A stretch of DNA of 64,000 bases from CBDBCU01 sp965242615 (GCA_965242615.1 CBDESR010000005.1:496001-560000); one strand, 5' to 3'. Shown: positions 49,228 through 58,766, counted from the first letter of the stretch. Made by a program: numbers and translations. The notes: generated from the sequence alone by a model not told the origin.

Positions 49228-51688
49228 CTTAAAGACCACCGTAGCCGCATCCATTATTCTGGCCGCCCTCGTTGTGCTGATGGGCGGACTGCTGTTCTTT
49301 CGCAGCGACCAGACCCCGGTCAGCGGACTGCCCGCGCCGCCGGCGGCAGCGCCGGGAATGGCCTTGTATTGGGGCAGCGACCGCCCGGCGGTTACGCCGC
49401 CGACGCCCCGCAGCGCCGCCGGGTTTCAAGCGGGCGATTTGTACCTGAACCTGACCAACTATGACCTGTGGAGCAGCGACGGGCAAAGTTGGGGCGCGGC
49501 GCCCATCGCCGCCTTGCCCTTGGCATTGGCCCAAACCGGCTTTGCCGCCATTCCCGGCCCGGCCGGGCCTATGGGGCCGGCCGGGCCGCCGGGTGAACCG
49601 GGGCCGCGGGGATACACCGGCCCCGCCGGGCCGCCGGGCGCGGCCTTACCGGTCGTCCCGCCCGAAGGCAGCGGCCTGCTGAAACCTACGGAAACCGACG
49701 CCAGCGACCCGGAATCGCCGCCGCTGACGCCCGAACCTCCCCAGTTTGAGGGCAGCGATGATACGGCACCGCCGCCGCAGCCCGGCCCGCAAGGTCCGCC
49801 GGGTCCGCCCGGACCTCCCGGGCCGCCGGGGCCACAAGGCGAACCGGGACCGCGGGGTGAACCGGGACCGACCGGCCCGCCAGGCGAACGGGGTCCGCGC
49901 GGCGATACGGGACCGCCCGGCCCCATCTCCCAAGTAGTGAACCAACAAACCGGCCCGCAAAGCAACACCCAGAATACCGTCGGCCCGGAAGGCGACAAAG
50001 GCGACCCCGGCCCGCAAGGCGAACGGGGGCCGCGGGGTCGTACCGGCCCTCGCGGACCGGAAGGGCCGCCCGGCCCGGCTACTGGCATCCCCGGCCCGGC
50101 CGGTGAAACCGGCCCGCAAGGACCGGCCGGAGAGCAAGGCCCCAAAGGCGACCCCGGCAATGACGGGGCGGACGGCAGGGATGGCGCGGATGGTGCGGCA
50201 GGAGCAACTGGTCCCGCCGGCCCGCGAGGCCCGGTTGGCCCGGCCGGCCCCAAAGGTGACCCCGGCAACGATGGGGCGGATGGTGCAGTTGGCGCAACCG
50301 GCCCGCAAGGCCCGGTTGGCCCGGCCGGCCCCAAAGGTGACCCCGGCAATGACGGCGCAGATGGCCGGGATGGTACTGATGGGGCTGACGGTGCAGTAGG
50401 CGCAACTGGTCCTGCCGGCCCGCAAGGCCCGGTTGGCCCGGCCGGCCCCAAAGGTGATACCGGCAATGACGGCGCGGATGGAGCCGACGGAGCAGATGGT
50501 GCCGTGGGGGCCACTGGTCCCGCCGGACCGCAAGGCCCGGCCGGCCCCAAAGGTGACCCCGGTAATGACGGCGCGGATGGCAGGGATGGTACGGACGGAG
50601 CGGATGGCGCTGTCGGCCCGGCTGGAGCAGTTGGAGCAACCGGCCCGCAAGGCCCCGTTGGGCCGGCCGGACCCAAGGGTGCCCCCGGCAATGATGGCGC
50701 AGATGGCGCGGTCGGAGCAGTCGGGGCTACCGGTCCGCAAGGCCCGGTTGGCCCGGCCGGCCCCAAAGGTGACCCCGGCAATGATGGTGTGGATGGCAGG
50801 GATGGTACTGATGGCGCAGATGGGGCTGACGGTGCAGTAGGAGCAACTGGTCCCGCCGGCCCGCAAGGCCCGGTTGGCCCGGCCGGCCCCAAAGGTGATA
50901 CCGGCAATGATGGCGCAGATGGGGCTGTCGGTGCGGATGGCACTGACGGAGCTACTGGTCCCGCCGGCCCGCAAGGCCCGGTTGGCCCGGCCGGCCCCAA
51001 AGGCGACCCCGGTGCTGATGGCGCGGATGGCCGGGATGGTACTGATGGCGCGGACGGGGCTGACGGTGCAGCAGGAGCAACTGGTCCCGCCGGCCCGCAA
51101 GGCCCGGTTGGCCCGGCCGGTCCCAAGGGTGACCCCGGCAATGATGGCGCGGATGGTGCTGATGGTGCAGCAGGAGCAACTGGCCCCGCCGGCCCGCAAG
51201 GCCCAATTGGCCCGGCCGGCCCCAAAGGCGATCCCGGCAATGATGGTGCGGATGGACGGGATGGTACTGATGGGGCTGACGGAGCGGTAGGCGCAACTGG
51301 TCCCGCCGGCCCGCAAGGCCCGGTTGGTCCCCAAGGCACCTCCGGCGGCCCGGCCGGCCCGGCGGGTCCCAAAGGCGATCCCGGCAACGATGGCGCCGAT
51401 GGGGCCGATGGCGCTCCCGGCCCCGCCGGCCCGCAAGGCCCGGTGGGACCGGCCGGCCCCAAAGGGGATAAGGGCGATACCGGCGACAGCGGCTACCGCT
51501 GGTTCAGCGGCGCCGACCCCGATTTGCACCCGGCGCCCAACGGCGGCTGGCGGGCTGGCGACCTTTATTTCCGCGAGTGGACGGAGGACGGCAGCCGGCA
51601 GTGCCAGATGAACCTCTATTTCGGGAGGGGGTGGGTTGCCCTGATAACTTGGACCTGTGCGGCCGGCGGGCCGACCGTTGGCGATTAA
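49220..51688 (+). CDS. Collagen-like membrane-anchored surface protein 2
   Basis: The 822-residue paralogue of the gene at 42843 has an N-terminal membrane helix (TTVAASIILAALVVLMGGLLFF), the same SAAGFQAGDLYLNLTNYDLWSSDGQSW domain, a Pro/Glu-rich linker, and ~560 residues of Gly-X-Y with long runs of GPAGPKGDPGNDGADGRDG units. The C-terminal ~65 residues form a small globular domain (YRWFSGADPDLHPAPNGGW) with two cysteines. The repeats are much longer than in paralogue 1 and nearly identical at DNA level. AAGGA precedes the ATG. Confidence 0.88.
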   Translation: MISLKTTVAASIILAALVVLMGGLLFFRSDQTPVSGLPAPPAAAPGMALYWGSDRPAVTPPTPRSAAGFQAGDLYLNLTNYDLWSSDGQSWGAAPIAALPLALAQTGFAAIPGPAGPMGPAGPPGEPGPRGYTGPAGPPGAALPVVPPEGSGLLKPTETDASDPESPPLTPEPPQFEGSDDTAPPPQPGPQGPPGPPGPPGPPGPQGEPGPRGEPGPTGPPGERGPRGDTGPPGPISQVVNQQTGPQSNTQNTVGPEGDKGDPGPQGERGPRGRTGPRGPEGPPGPATGIPGPAGETGPQGPAGEQGPKGDPGNDGADGRDGADGAAGATGPAGPRGPVGPAGPKGDPGNDGADGAVGATGPQGPVGPAGPKGDPGNDGADGRDGTDGADGAVGATGPAGPQGPVGPAGPKGDTGNDGADGADGADGAVGATGPAGPQGPAGPKGDPGNDGADGRDGTDGADGAVGPAGAVGATGPQGPVGPAGPKGAPGNDGADGAVGAVGATGPQGPVGPAGPKGDPGNDGVDGRDGTDGADGADGAVGATGPAGPQGPVGPAGPKGDTGNDGADGAVGADGTDGATGPAGPQGPVGPAGPKGDPGADGADGRDGTDGADGADGAAGATGPAGPQGPVGPAGPKGDPGNDGADGADGAAGATGPAGPQGPIGPAGPKGDPGNDGADGRDGTDGADGAVGATGPAGPQGPVGPQGTSGGPAGPAGPKGDPGNDGADGADGAPGPAGPQGPVGPAGPKGDKGDTGDSGYRWFSGADPDLHPAPNGGWRAGDLYFREWTEDGSRQCQMNLYFGRGWVALITWTCAAGGPTVGD
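50140..51470 (+). repeat. Tandem collagen-coding repeat tract
   Basis: Units of roughly 80-140 bp coding for GPxGPKGDPGNDGADG...GATGPAGPQGPVGPA repeat about a dozen times with few silent changes. Such tracts expand and shrink easily, so stalk length may vary between strains. Confidence 0.85.
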
Positions 51689-51737
51689 GGCTCCGGCTTG
51701 GCGGCCGGCATCCCCAAGTCTATCGCATATCGAAATC

Positions 51738-51801
51738 GTCATTCCCACGAAAGGGGGAATCCAGAAAGGCCGGGGACTCTGGATTCCCGTTTTCACGGGA
51801 G
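51738..51801. repeat. Inverted pair of REP-like hairpins
   Basis: Two REP-like units face each other: CGTCATTCCCACGAAAG... and ...CTGGATTCCCGTTTTCACGG. The same pair occurs at 52939-53009, around the solute-binding-protein gene. The 51689-52011 spacer holds nothing else recognisable. Confidence 0.7.
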
Positions 51802-52011
51802 TTGGCGCGGGGGCTGCCTTACTCCCGTGCGGCGCCGGCCGGGAATATACCCGACCCCGCCCAATGACGGTCGGCACCTCCCCCCACGCTAGTCCGGCCA
51901 ATCGGCCGGTTGGCCAGACTATTACAACATACAAATGACGATAAATAGTCCGCCAGGTATATGCGATAGCCCTGGGGCAAAGCCGGATGCCGGCTAACCG
52001 CATCATCCATA

Positions 52012-52830
52012 TTACCGGGCTACAATGTTCCGCCCGAAATACTTTTCGCTGATGGCAGCCACGGCCGCCCCGGCGTTCACCTCCCGGATGGCCGCATTAA
52101 CCGCCGCCCGCAGCTCCGGGCGGCCCTTAGGCATAATAATGCCGATTTCTCCCGTCCCCAGCACGGCATCCACTGCCGACCCGGACGGGGGGATTAGCGG
52201 CCCGCCGACCCGCTCAAAATCGCCCAACCGGTCGCCGTAGGCATAAGGCGACTGATTCACCACTAGGTCAATCAGCGTCTCATCGGAAATCGTCAGCCCA
52301 GCCCGGCCCTCAGCCACGGCGACAAAGGCATCCTCCTGCCCGTCCACATACAGCGCCTCCCAATCCTGATAAGCCGGGATCCGCAGCAGACCCTCATAAA
52401 CCGCGCCCCGCTCCAAAGCTACAATGCTGCCGCCGTCCAACTCCGCCCCGCTGCCGGCCTTGCGGACAAACTGCCCGTAAGACCAATAATAGGGTTCGGA
52501 AAAGTCCACCACTGCCTCCCGCTCCGGCGTGCGGGTAAAGGAATTGACCACCAGGTCGTAAATCCCGGCCGCCGTATCCTCAAAAATATGCTCAAAATAG
52601 GCATCCTGCCAGATACAATCGGCGTCCAGGGCCGCGCACAGCAGTTGTCCGTACTCATAGTCAAACCCAGCCAAGTTGCCGGCCGCATCCCGATAAGCAA
52701 AAGGCGCATAATCCGCGCTGGTACCCATCACCAGCGTCGGCCGCTCCAACCGGTTGGCCACCAACGCCCCTATTGCCAGAATAGCCGCCACCCCGGCCAC
52801 GGCCAGAACCGACAGCAGTTTCTCCCCCAT
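52012..52830 (-). CDS. Extracellular solute-binding protein, family 3 (amino-acid type)
   Basis: The 272-residue protein has an N-terminal membrane helix without a lipoprotein box, then TLVMGTSADYAPFAYRDAAGNLAGFDYEYG, the entry typical of polar-amino-acid binding proteins, and VVDFSEPYYWS. GGGAG is 8 bp before the ATG at 52830. No permease or ATPase gene is adjacent, so it may serve a transporter elsewhere or act as a sensor-like protein. Confidence 0.85.
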   Translation of the reverse strand: MGEKLLSVLAVAGVAAILAIGALVANRLERPTLVMGTSADYAPFAYRDAAGNLAGFDYEYGQLLCAALDADCIWQDAYFEHIFEDTAAGIYDLVVNSFTRTPEREAVVDFSEPYYWSYGQFVRKAGSGAELDGGSIVALERGAVYEGLLRIPAYQDWEALYVDGQEDAFVAVAEGRAGLTISDETLIDLVVNQSPYAYGDRLGDFERVGGPLIPPSGSAVDAVLGTGEIGIIMPKGRPELRAAVNAAIREVNAGAAVAAISEKYFGRNIVAR

Positions 52831-52938
52831 AGCGTCATCTCCCGGTCTGTTAGTTGCCCATACCATACCACACTAACCCCGCTAATCGGCAAATCCCCAT
52901 CCGGCGTATACTGTACCAAGGCTATCGCCTATAGAAAT

Positions 52939-53009
52939 CGTCATTCCCACGAAAGTGGGAATCCAGAGCGGCCGGGGATTCTGGATTCCCGTTTTCACGG
53001 GAATGACGG
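52939..53009. repeat. Inverted pair of REP-like hairpins, second copy
   Basis: Each arm is a hairpin (TTCCCACGAAAGTGGGAA; TTCCCGTTTTCACGGGAA), and the whole is a near-palindrome bounded by CGTCATTCCC and GGGAATGACG. Related single hairpins occur at about 28533, 29137, 58656 and 60238. Confidence 0.75.
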
Positions 53010-53105
53010 TAAGTAAGTTGCCTCGTAATGTTTGCATTACCCCCGGCATAAATGCCATAATCCTCTATCAACAACCGGCGCAGCGCGCCATCGGAGGTTT
53101 CAACT

Positions 53106-54203
53106 ATGTCCATCAACGGATTGGGGGTTATCTCACGAGCCGCCGGGGAGCCGGCCTTGCTCGAGGACATCAGCATCGACGACCCCGGGCCGGGCGAAGT
53201 CCTGGTGCGGATTCAAGCCAGCGGCGTCTGCCATACCGACCTGCATTATAAGCTGGGCAGTATCGGCAACGATTTTCCCTATCTGCTGGGCCACGAAGGT
53301 TCCGGCATTGTAGCGGCGGTAGGCGACGGCGTTACTGACCCGCAAGTGGGCGATTATGTGGTATTGGCGTGGCGCGCCCCCTGCGGCAACTGCCGGTTCT
53401 GCGCCTTGGGCCAGCCCCAGCTTTGCGCCGCCAGTCTCAACGCCCAACCGCGTATGACCGCCCAAAAGGACGGCGCTTTGCTCAGCCCGGCCCTGGGCAT
53501 TGGCACCTTTTGCACCCACACCGTAGTGGCCGCCCGCCAAGCCGTGCCGGTGCCGGTCGCTTGCCCGCCGGAACAAGCCAGCCTGTTGGGCTGCGGTGTC
53601 ACCACCGGCGTTGGCGCCGCCCTCTACACCGCCGGCGTCCGCCGTGGCGGCAGCGTTGCCGTCTATGGCTGCGGCGGCATCGGCGCCAGCGTCATTATGG
53701 GCGCCAAACTGGCCCGGGCCCGGCAGATTATTGCCGTGGACATTGCCGAAAACAAGCTGGCTTGGGCCAAAGAGTTCGGGGCTACTGACACCGTCAACGC
53801 CGCCGCTGTTGACCCGGTGGGCGCCATCAAGGAACTGACCGATGGCAACGGCGTGGACTATTCCTTCGAGTGTGTCGGCTTGCCGCAAACCCTGCTGCAA
53901 GCCCTCTGGTCCCGGGATTTGGCTGGCACTTGCGTACTGATTGGCGTCCCCGACCCGACCATGGTAGCGGAATTGCCGATGCTGCAATTCTTTGGCTTGG
54001 GCGGCTCCCTGCGGGTCAGTTGGTACGGGGACAACCTGCCCTCTCGGGACTTTCCCCTGCTGGCTAACTACTATTTGTCCGGAGAGTTGGATTTAGACCG
54101 GATGGTGTCCGGAGTGATTAACCTCGAGGACACCGAAGCGGCCTTTGCCGCTATGGAACGCGGCGAAACCCTGCGCTCGGTAATCCGCTTCCCGGACGCT
54201 TAA
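53106..54203 (+). CDS. Zinc-dependent alcohol dehydrogenase (class III-like)
   Basis: The 365-residue medium-chain dehydrogenase has catalytic-zinc ligands in GVCHTD and GHEGSG, a four-cysteine structural zinc site (CGNCRFCALGQPQLC) and the dinucleotide fold CGGIGASVIMGA. The N-terminus and length fit class III or mycothiol-type enzymes that handle S-hydroxymethyl adducts or alcohols. GGAGG is 10 bp before the ATG. Real substrate unknown. Confidence 0.9.
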   Translation: MSINGLGVISRAAGEPALLEDISIDDPGPGEVLVRIQASGVCHTDLHYKLGSIGNDFPYLLGHEGSGIVAAVGDGVTDPQVGDYVVLAWRAPCGNCRFCALGQPQLCAASLNAQPRMTAQKDGALLSPALGIGTFCTHTVVAARQAVPVPVACPPEQASLLGCGVTTGVGAALYTAGVRRGGSVAVYGCGGIGASVIMGAKLARARQIIAVDIAENKLAWAKEFGATDTVNAAAVDPVGAIKELTDGNGVDYSFECVGLPQTLLQALWSRDLAGTCVLIGVPDPTMVAELPMLQFFGLGGSLRVSWYGDNLPSRDFPLLANYYLSGELDLDRMVSGVINLEDTEAAFAAMERGETLRSVIRFPDA

Positions 54204-54289
54204 ACGGGAAAAGTTGACCCGCCGGGCCGCTATAATCCCCGGCCCGGCGGTGGTATCATAACCGCAAACCCCGGTGAGGTGAACCGACC

Positions 54290-54847
54290 ATGACCAGCCC
54301 GGCATCAGAAAAGTTGCGGCCTTCGCCCCCGGCCCGCTATGCGGAACTGGCCCAAGAACACTTGGATAAAGCGGAGTTGGCTCTGGTGAACGACGACGCT
54401 CTCCAAGCCTCTGAGGAGATTTGGAACGCCTTTGCCGGCGCCATCAAAGCCATCTGCCAGCAGCGGGGTTGGAATCATCGCTATCACAACCACCTCCGCG
54501 CCGCCGCCTCTTACTTGGCTGAGGAGCGGAGCCGCCCGGACTTTCATATCGCTTTCGGCGCGTTCGAGAGTCTGCATATCAACAACTACGAACACCAGCG
54601 GATTGTTGCCGAGGTTATCCCCATCCTGAACTTGGCCCGGGATTTCTGCCAAGAACTGGCGCAAATCCGGCAGACGCCGCCGCCGGACTGGAACAGTTTC
54701 AGCCCCCGGCAGCAGCAAAGTATGGCGCACCGCTTGCGGGAATTAACCCGCCCCTTGCCGGACGCTGCCGCCTTTGGCCCTGAACTGACTGGCGCCGACC
54801 TGGACGCCCTGCCCCCGGTAAAACCGCCGCATATCCGGGATGCTTAA
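54290..54847 (+). CDS. PaREP1/HEPN-like helical protein
   Basis: The 185-residue protein has YAELAQEHLDKAELALVNDDALQASEEIWNAFAGAIKAICQQ, the helix pair of PaREP1/HEPN-family proteins, which bind nucleotides or RNA. The HEPN R-x4-H motif is not obvious. GAGGTG is 9 bp before the ATG. Alone between an alcohol dehydrogenase and a solute-binding gene. Confidence 0.65.
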   Translation: MTSPASEKLRPSPPARYAELAQEHLDKAELALVNDDALQASEEIWNAFAGAIKAICQQRGWNHRYHNHLRAAASYLAEERSRPDFHIAFGAFESLHINNYEHQRIVAEVIPILNLARDFCQELAQIRQTPPPDWNSFSPRQQQSMAHRLRELTRPLPDAAAFGPELTGADLDALPPVKPPHIRDA

Positions 54848-54900
54848 CCCGGCAACTCCGGTTAATATGCTGTCAGCCCCAGATTTAGCCCGAGGACTTC

Positions 54901-55830
54901 CTACCCCGTCCCGTACACCCGCCGCGCCCCGGCCTCCGGCACCATCCCGGCAAACAATTCCGGATGCAGCATTTCCGCCATTATCTCCAACCCGGTGACC
55001 AGCCGCGGCCCGGAGCGGCTGGTATAAGCCCCGGCGTCAATGGCATAAACCCGGTTCTGCCGCACCGCCGGCAATTCCGACCAACCCGGCTTTTCCGTCA
55101 GCAGCGGCACATCCTGCAACGCCCGTTTCACCTCAAAGCCGCAGGGCATCAGGATGATAACTTCCGGCTGGCTTTCCACAATGGCGTCCCACTCCAACGG
55201 GAAAGAGCCGGTTTCCTTATCGCCAAAACAATTGACCCCGCCGGCCAGTTCCACCATTTCCGGAACCCAATGCCCGCCGCACATCAGAGGATCCACCCAC
55301 TCCAGATGCAGCGTCCGCGGCTGCTGACTAGCCGTAGCGGTCTTGGCCGCCACCGCGTCAATGCGCTGCTGCATCTGCGCCGCCACCGCCTCCGCCCGCT
55401 CCGCCGTGCCGGTAGCTTCCCCCACCCGGCGAATATCCGCCAGCACATCCCCGATATACTGCGGGTCCAGGGAAATTACTTCCGGCTCCTTGGGAAGGTT
55501 GACGCTGACCTCGGCCACCTGCCGAGAGGAAATCGCTCAAACCTCGCAGATGGCTTGGGTCAGCAGCAAATCCGGGGCGGCCGCTTGCAGCGTTGCCTCG
55601 TCAATGTCATAGATACCCAAACCCTGCTCCAACCGCTCCGCAATGACCCGGTTAATTTCCCCGCTGCTCGGCTGCGGCTCCATCCCGTCAAAGACGCTGC
55701 GTACCACCCAGGGCTTGTTGCGCGCCGCCGACGGGTAATCGCACTCGTGGGTTACGCCGAAAAGCTGTTCCTCCAACCCCAGGGCATAGACAATCTCCGT
55801 GGCGCTGGGCAGAAAAGAGCAGATACGCAT
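54901..55830 (-). CDS. BtuF-like cobalamin-binding protein with an in-frame TGA at a Cys position
   Basis: The frame starts MRICSFLPSATEIVYALGLEEQLFGVTHECDYP, the signature of BtuF-like cobalamin-binding proteins, and runs for 309 codons to 54901 with one stop, TGA at 55537-55539. Homologues read LCEVCAVS here; this gene reads ICEV-TGA-AISS. Both sides are otherwise intact and in frame. Ten nt after the TGA is a hairpin CTCGGC-AGGTG-GCCGAG (55526-55510) with the position and GU-containing loop of a bacterial SECIS, so selenocysteine is possible. Nonsense mutation or sequencing error are the alternatives. No signal peptide is visible. Confidence 0.8.
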
Positions 55831-55860
55831 TCCCTTTCTCCTTGCTTGACCAGGCTGAAC

Positions 55861-57729
55861 CTAATCATCCTCCGTAGTTTCGTAACCTTCCCCCCCGTCG
55901 CTGGCATCCGCGCTCAGGTGGGCATCCTCATAGATGTAATCCTCCGGCAGCGAATCGGGACTGTGCCGCTCGGCCCCGCCGCCCAGAAAGGTACGGCGGA
56001 AAGTGTTTTCCAAAGTGGAGTGCATCTGAAAGGCCGCCAATGCCACCCCGGTCGTAACCCCCAGCAGGATCAACGCCGGCACCGGCGCCGCCACACTGCC
56101 CAGCGACAGCAAACGGGCAATAAACGGTATGCTCCACACCGTCGGCAAAATCAGAATGATGATCAGCACGCTGTCCCGCAGCACCAGCCGCAGGTTCTGA
56201 TTGCGCCGGCTCCCTTCCGACCGCGACCACCGCGGCAGCATATAGCTCATCACCGCCTCGGTCAGGCTTTGCAGATTGCGCCACACCGACACCGCTGATG
56301 GAATGCACAACGCCAGTACCGCCCCGCCTACTACTAGGCCAATCAACCCCTGGTCGGCATTAGTCCACTCCGACAAAGTAGCGCTGAACTCCAATGCCAC
56401 CGTCCCCAGCCCGATGATCACCACCACGATGACCATATTCAGCAGGATGAACTGTACCGAATGTTTAATCCGGTGCGCTAACGGGTTATTCAGCACAAAA
56501 ACCCGCCGGGAAACCGTCAGCCACAAAAACAGAACATGGCTGTATTCCTTGAGCCACGCCGGGGAAATACGTTCGATAAAATCGGCCGTCCGCGTCGCCG
56601 AATGGAAAATCACCGGGTACACCAAGGCCGTCAACGCCGTTGACACAGTAATAACCGGATTGAGAAACGCCCCCACCGCGCCGTGTTCCGTGCCGGTCTT
56701 GACCATCGCCAGGGAAAACTCCCCCATCTGCGGCATCCCCATTCCCACTTGCAGCGACGTCCGCCCGTCATGCCCCGACAGCAGCGCCCCCGCCGTGTCC
56801 GATATTACCTTGCCCGCGATAAACACCGCCGAAACAATCAACGCCGGCACCAGGTAATCCCCAAAGGTGAAAATGTCCATCAGCATCCCCAGCGACACAA
56901 AAAACAGGGCGGCGAACATATCCCGCAGCGGGTTGATTATCCAGCTGATTTCTACCGAATGTTCCGTATCCCCCAGAATCATCCCCACCAGAAAAGCCCC
57001 GGCCGCCGCCGACAGCCCCAACTGATAGGCAATCAACGCCAGCCCAAAGCACAAAGCCAGGCTGGTTATCAGCAGCATCTCATCCGATTCCCGCACCGCA
57101 ATGTACCGAATCAGCCGGGGAATGAACAGCGCGCCAAACCCCAACGCCGCCGCCCCGAATATAACCAGTTTCAACGCCAGAAAGCCAATGTCCCCCAAGT
57201 CCGTGCTGCCGGTAGTCGAAATGCCGGCCAGCACCGTCAGCAGCACCACCGCCACAAAATCCTCCACCACCAGCACCCCGACGATAATCCGCCCCCGCGG
57301 GTCAAACAGCGTCCGCGTATCCCGCAGCGTCTTGACCAGAATCGCCGAACTGCTGATGGACATCGCCGCCCCCAGAAATATCCCCTCCAGCCGCGTCCAG
57401 CCCAGCAGTTGGTAGCCGATGGCGTAGCCCAGCGCAAACATCGTGGTCATTTCCACAAAGCCGATGATGACCACCTGCAAGCCAATTTGCCGAATCCGCT
57501 GCCACCCGATTTCCAGACCAATGCTGAACAGCAGGAAAATCAGCCCCAACTCGGCCATCGTGCGGATTAGCTCCACATTCTGCACCGGCCCGTTAAAGTC
57601 GGCCAGGGGGCCAAAGTTAATCCCGGCAAAAGTAAAGGGGCCGACAATCACCCCCACCACCAGATAGCCCAGCACTTGCGGCAGCTTAATCCGATGAAAC
57701 ACCAGCAGTGCCACCCCGGCCACAGCCAT
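55861..57729 (-). CDS. Kef/CPA2-family cation:proton antiporter
   Basis: The protein of about 622 residues has 12 or more membrane helices, with KLPQVLGYLVVGVIVGP, LFSIGLEIGW, SISSSAILVKTLRD and VLVVEDFVAVVLL, the ion-path motifs of KefB/C-type antiporters. After the helices there is an acidic tail (DDSxSADASDGGEGYETTEDD-like) but no TrkA-N nucleotide-binding domain, unlike Kef. The upstream frame is open without ATG, so the N-terminus may be longer by up to ~35 residues. Confidence 0.85.
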   Translation of the reverse strand: MAVAGVALLVFHRIKLPQVLGYLVVGVIVGPFTFAGINFGPLADFNGPVQNVELIRTMAELGLIFLLFSIGLEIGWQRIRQIGLQVVIIGFVEMTTMFALGYAIGYQLLGWTRLEGIFLGAAMSISSSAILVKTLRDTRTLFDPRGRIIVGVLVVEDFVAVVLLTVLAGISTTGSTDLGDIGFLALKLVIFGAAALGFGALFIPRLIRYIAVRESDEMLLITSLALCFGLALIAYQLGLSAAAGAFLVGMILGDTEHSVEISWIINPLRDMFAALFFVSLGMLMDIFTFGDYLVPALIVSAVFIAGKVISDTAGALLSGHDGRTSLQVGMGMPQMGEFSLAMVKTGTEHGAVGAFLNPVITVSTALTALVYPVIFHSATRTADFIERISPAWLKEYSHVLFLWLTVSRRVFVLNNPLAHRIKHSVQFILLNMVIVVVIIGLGTVALEFSATLSEWTNADQGLIGLVVGGAVLALCIPSAVSVWRNLQSLTEAVMSYMLPRWSRSEGSRRNQNLRLVLRDSVLIIILILPTVWSIPFIARLLSLGSVAAPVPALILLGVTTGVALAAFQMHSTLENTFRRTFLGGGAERHSPDSLPEDYIYEDAHLSADASDGGEGYETTEDD

Positions 57730-58023
57730 AGTGACGGCAAAATCCCGGATTAGCTCAATGCTCTCCCCGGTGTGCGAAGTAAAGAGAGACAGTAGGGTTT
57801 CGATGACCGGTTCTCCCCCAAAAATAATCCGGCAGCTAAACCCAGTCTAGCACATAATCAGCCCCGCTGTATCCTGTATCCCGCTGCCCAATTAAAGCAA
57901 TTGCCATCCCACGCCCCAGCACTCATGTCATTCCGAGGCGACAGCCGAGGAATCTAAAACGCCGCCCCCGCAACTATCCTCAAGACAACCAGCCCTCCCA
58001 AATCCCAAAAGTTTTGAGGGGGT

Positions 58024-58053
58024 GCGGGGGAACTTTTACAAAAGTTCCCCCGC
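58024..58053. repeat. Dispersed 14-bp hairpin repeat, copy C
   Basis: Arms GCGGGGGAACTTTT, identical to the copies at 11903, 29215 and 62358. Confidence 0.8.
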
Positions 58054-58106
58054 CGTATCCTCTAAAACCAATTTCCAAATGCCCGAAAATTCATCCAATT
58101 TACATA

Positions 58107-58135
58107 TTGACATCCTGAAATCCATCCCCTATAAT
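58107..58135 (+). promoter_or_regulatory. Consensus sigma-70 promoter inside composite element copy 3
   Basis: TTGACA (58107-58112), exactly 17 bp, TATAAT (58130-58135): a perfect consensus promoter pointing into the element body. Confidence 0.8.
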
Positions 58136-58141
58136 AAAACC

Positions 58142-58622
58142 CGTCACGGTTAACCTGACCCCGGGACGCCGGGTTCTTTACGCTAAGCTTACCGTAAAAC
58201 TTAATAAGCTCCACACAGCGCGCTGTGGGCCCCGGCCGGCCCTAAACAAGCCGCCGGACGCCTTTAACACTCCTCCCCCGGGGACAGCGGACTAAGGCCC
58301 CGCAACCCCAACCGGAGCAGCGGCCAACGGCAAATCCCACTAGCCGTACCAAACCGCAGCCCCATCCCACAGGAGTCGGAGCAACCCAGGTTGACTGGAG
58401 AACGGTCAACCGCGGTCGCAACACCGGGCCAACCCGCCGGCATGGCAACCATACCAACCGGCGCCAGTAGCCACCCCAAGGTAGCGCGACCGTAATCGGC
58501 AGCCTGACCGGGCAAAGCCGGCATGATGTAGCCAGCTGACCAACCGGTGTTTGGCAACCCACATGGTCAGACCTGCCAACCCTTCTCCCGACAAGGCGGA
58601 AACCGCGGCCGCGGTTTCCGCC
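58142..58622 (+). ncRNA. Candidate structured RNA, copy 3
   Basis: About 480 nt. CCCGG-GACG-CCGGG (58160-58173), TTTACG...CGTAAA hairpin, CACAGCGCGCTGTG, GGTTGAC/GTCAACC (58389-58411), the CGCCGG...CCGGCG stem, and the terminal palindrome with arms GGCGGAAACCGCGG (58595-58622). No protein frame is shared with copy 1. Confidence 0.6.
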
Positions 58623-58715
58623 AACACCGGTATCCCCCCTTAATCCCATCCCCATCGTCATTCCCACGAAAGTGGGAATCCAGAAAAGCCGTTGACTCTG
58701 AATTCCCCTTTTCTA

Positions 58716-58724
58716 TGCTATAAT
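58716..58724 (+). promoter_or_regulatory. Extended -10 promoter of the Rieske gene
   Basis: TGCTATAAT, as before hdc. TTGACT lies 21 bp upstream, too far for a normal -35. The ATG is at 58767 with AGGAG before it. Confidence 0.6.
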
Positions 58725-58766
58725 CCCCCAAAACCCCCAACCGTCCCCCGCAGGAGACGCCCCCTT

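Larger units (their letters stand above)
57926..58622 (+). repeat. Composite dispersed element, copy 3 (697 bp)
   Basis: Same order and length as copy 1: TCATTCCGAGGCGACAGCCG motif, 14-bp hairpin at 58024-58053, promoter at 58107-58135, conserved body, terminal palindrome at 58595-58622. It fills most of the 57730-58766 spacer, which holds no gene. Confidence 0.75.

Noticed and set aside
49459..52006. Very long open frames (over 600 codons) on the strand opposite the collagen-like gene
   Set aside because: They are the complement of Gly-X-Y codons (GGN/CCN), rich in Pro, Ser and Gly, and have no start signals. The plus-strand protein has a membrane anchor and conserved domains.
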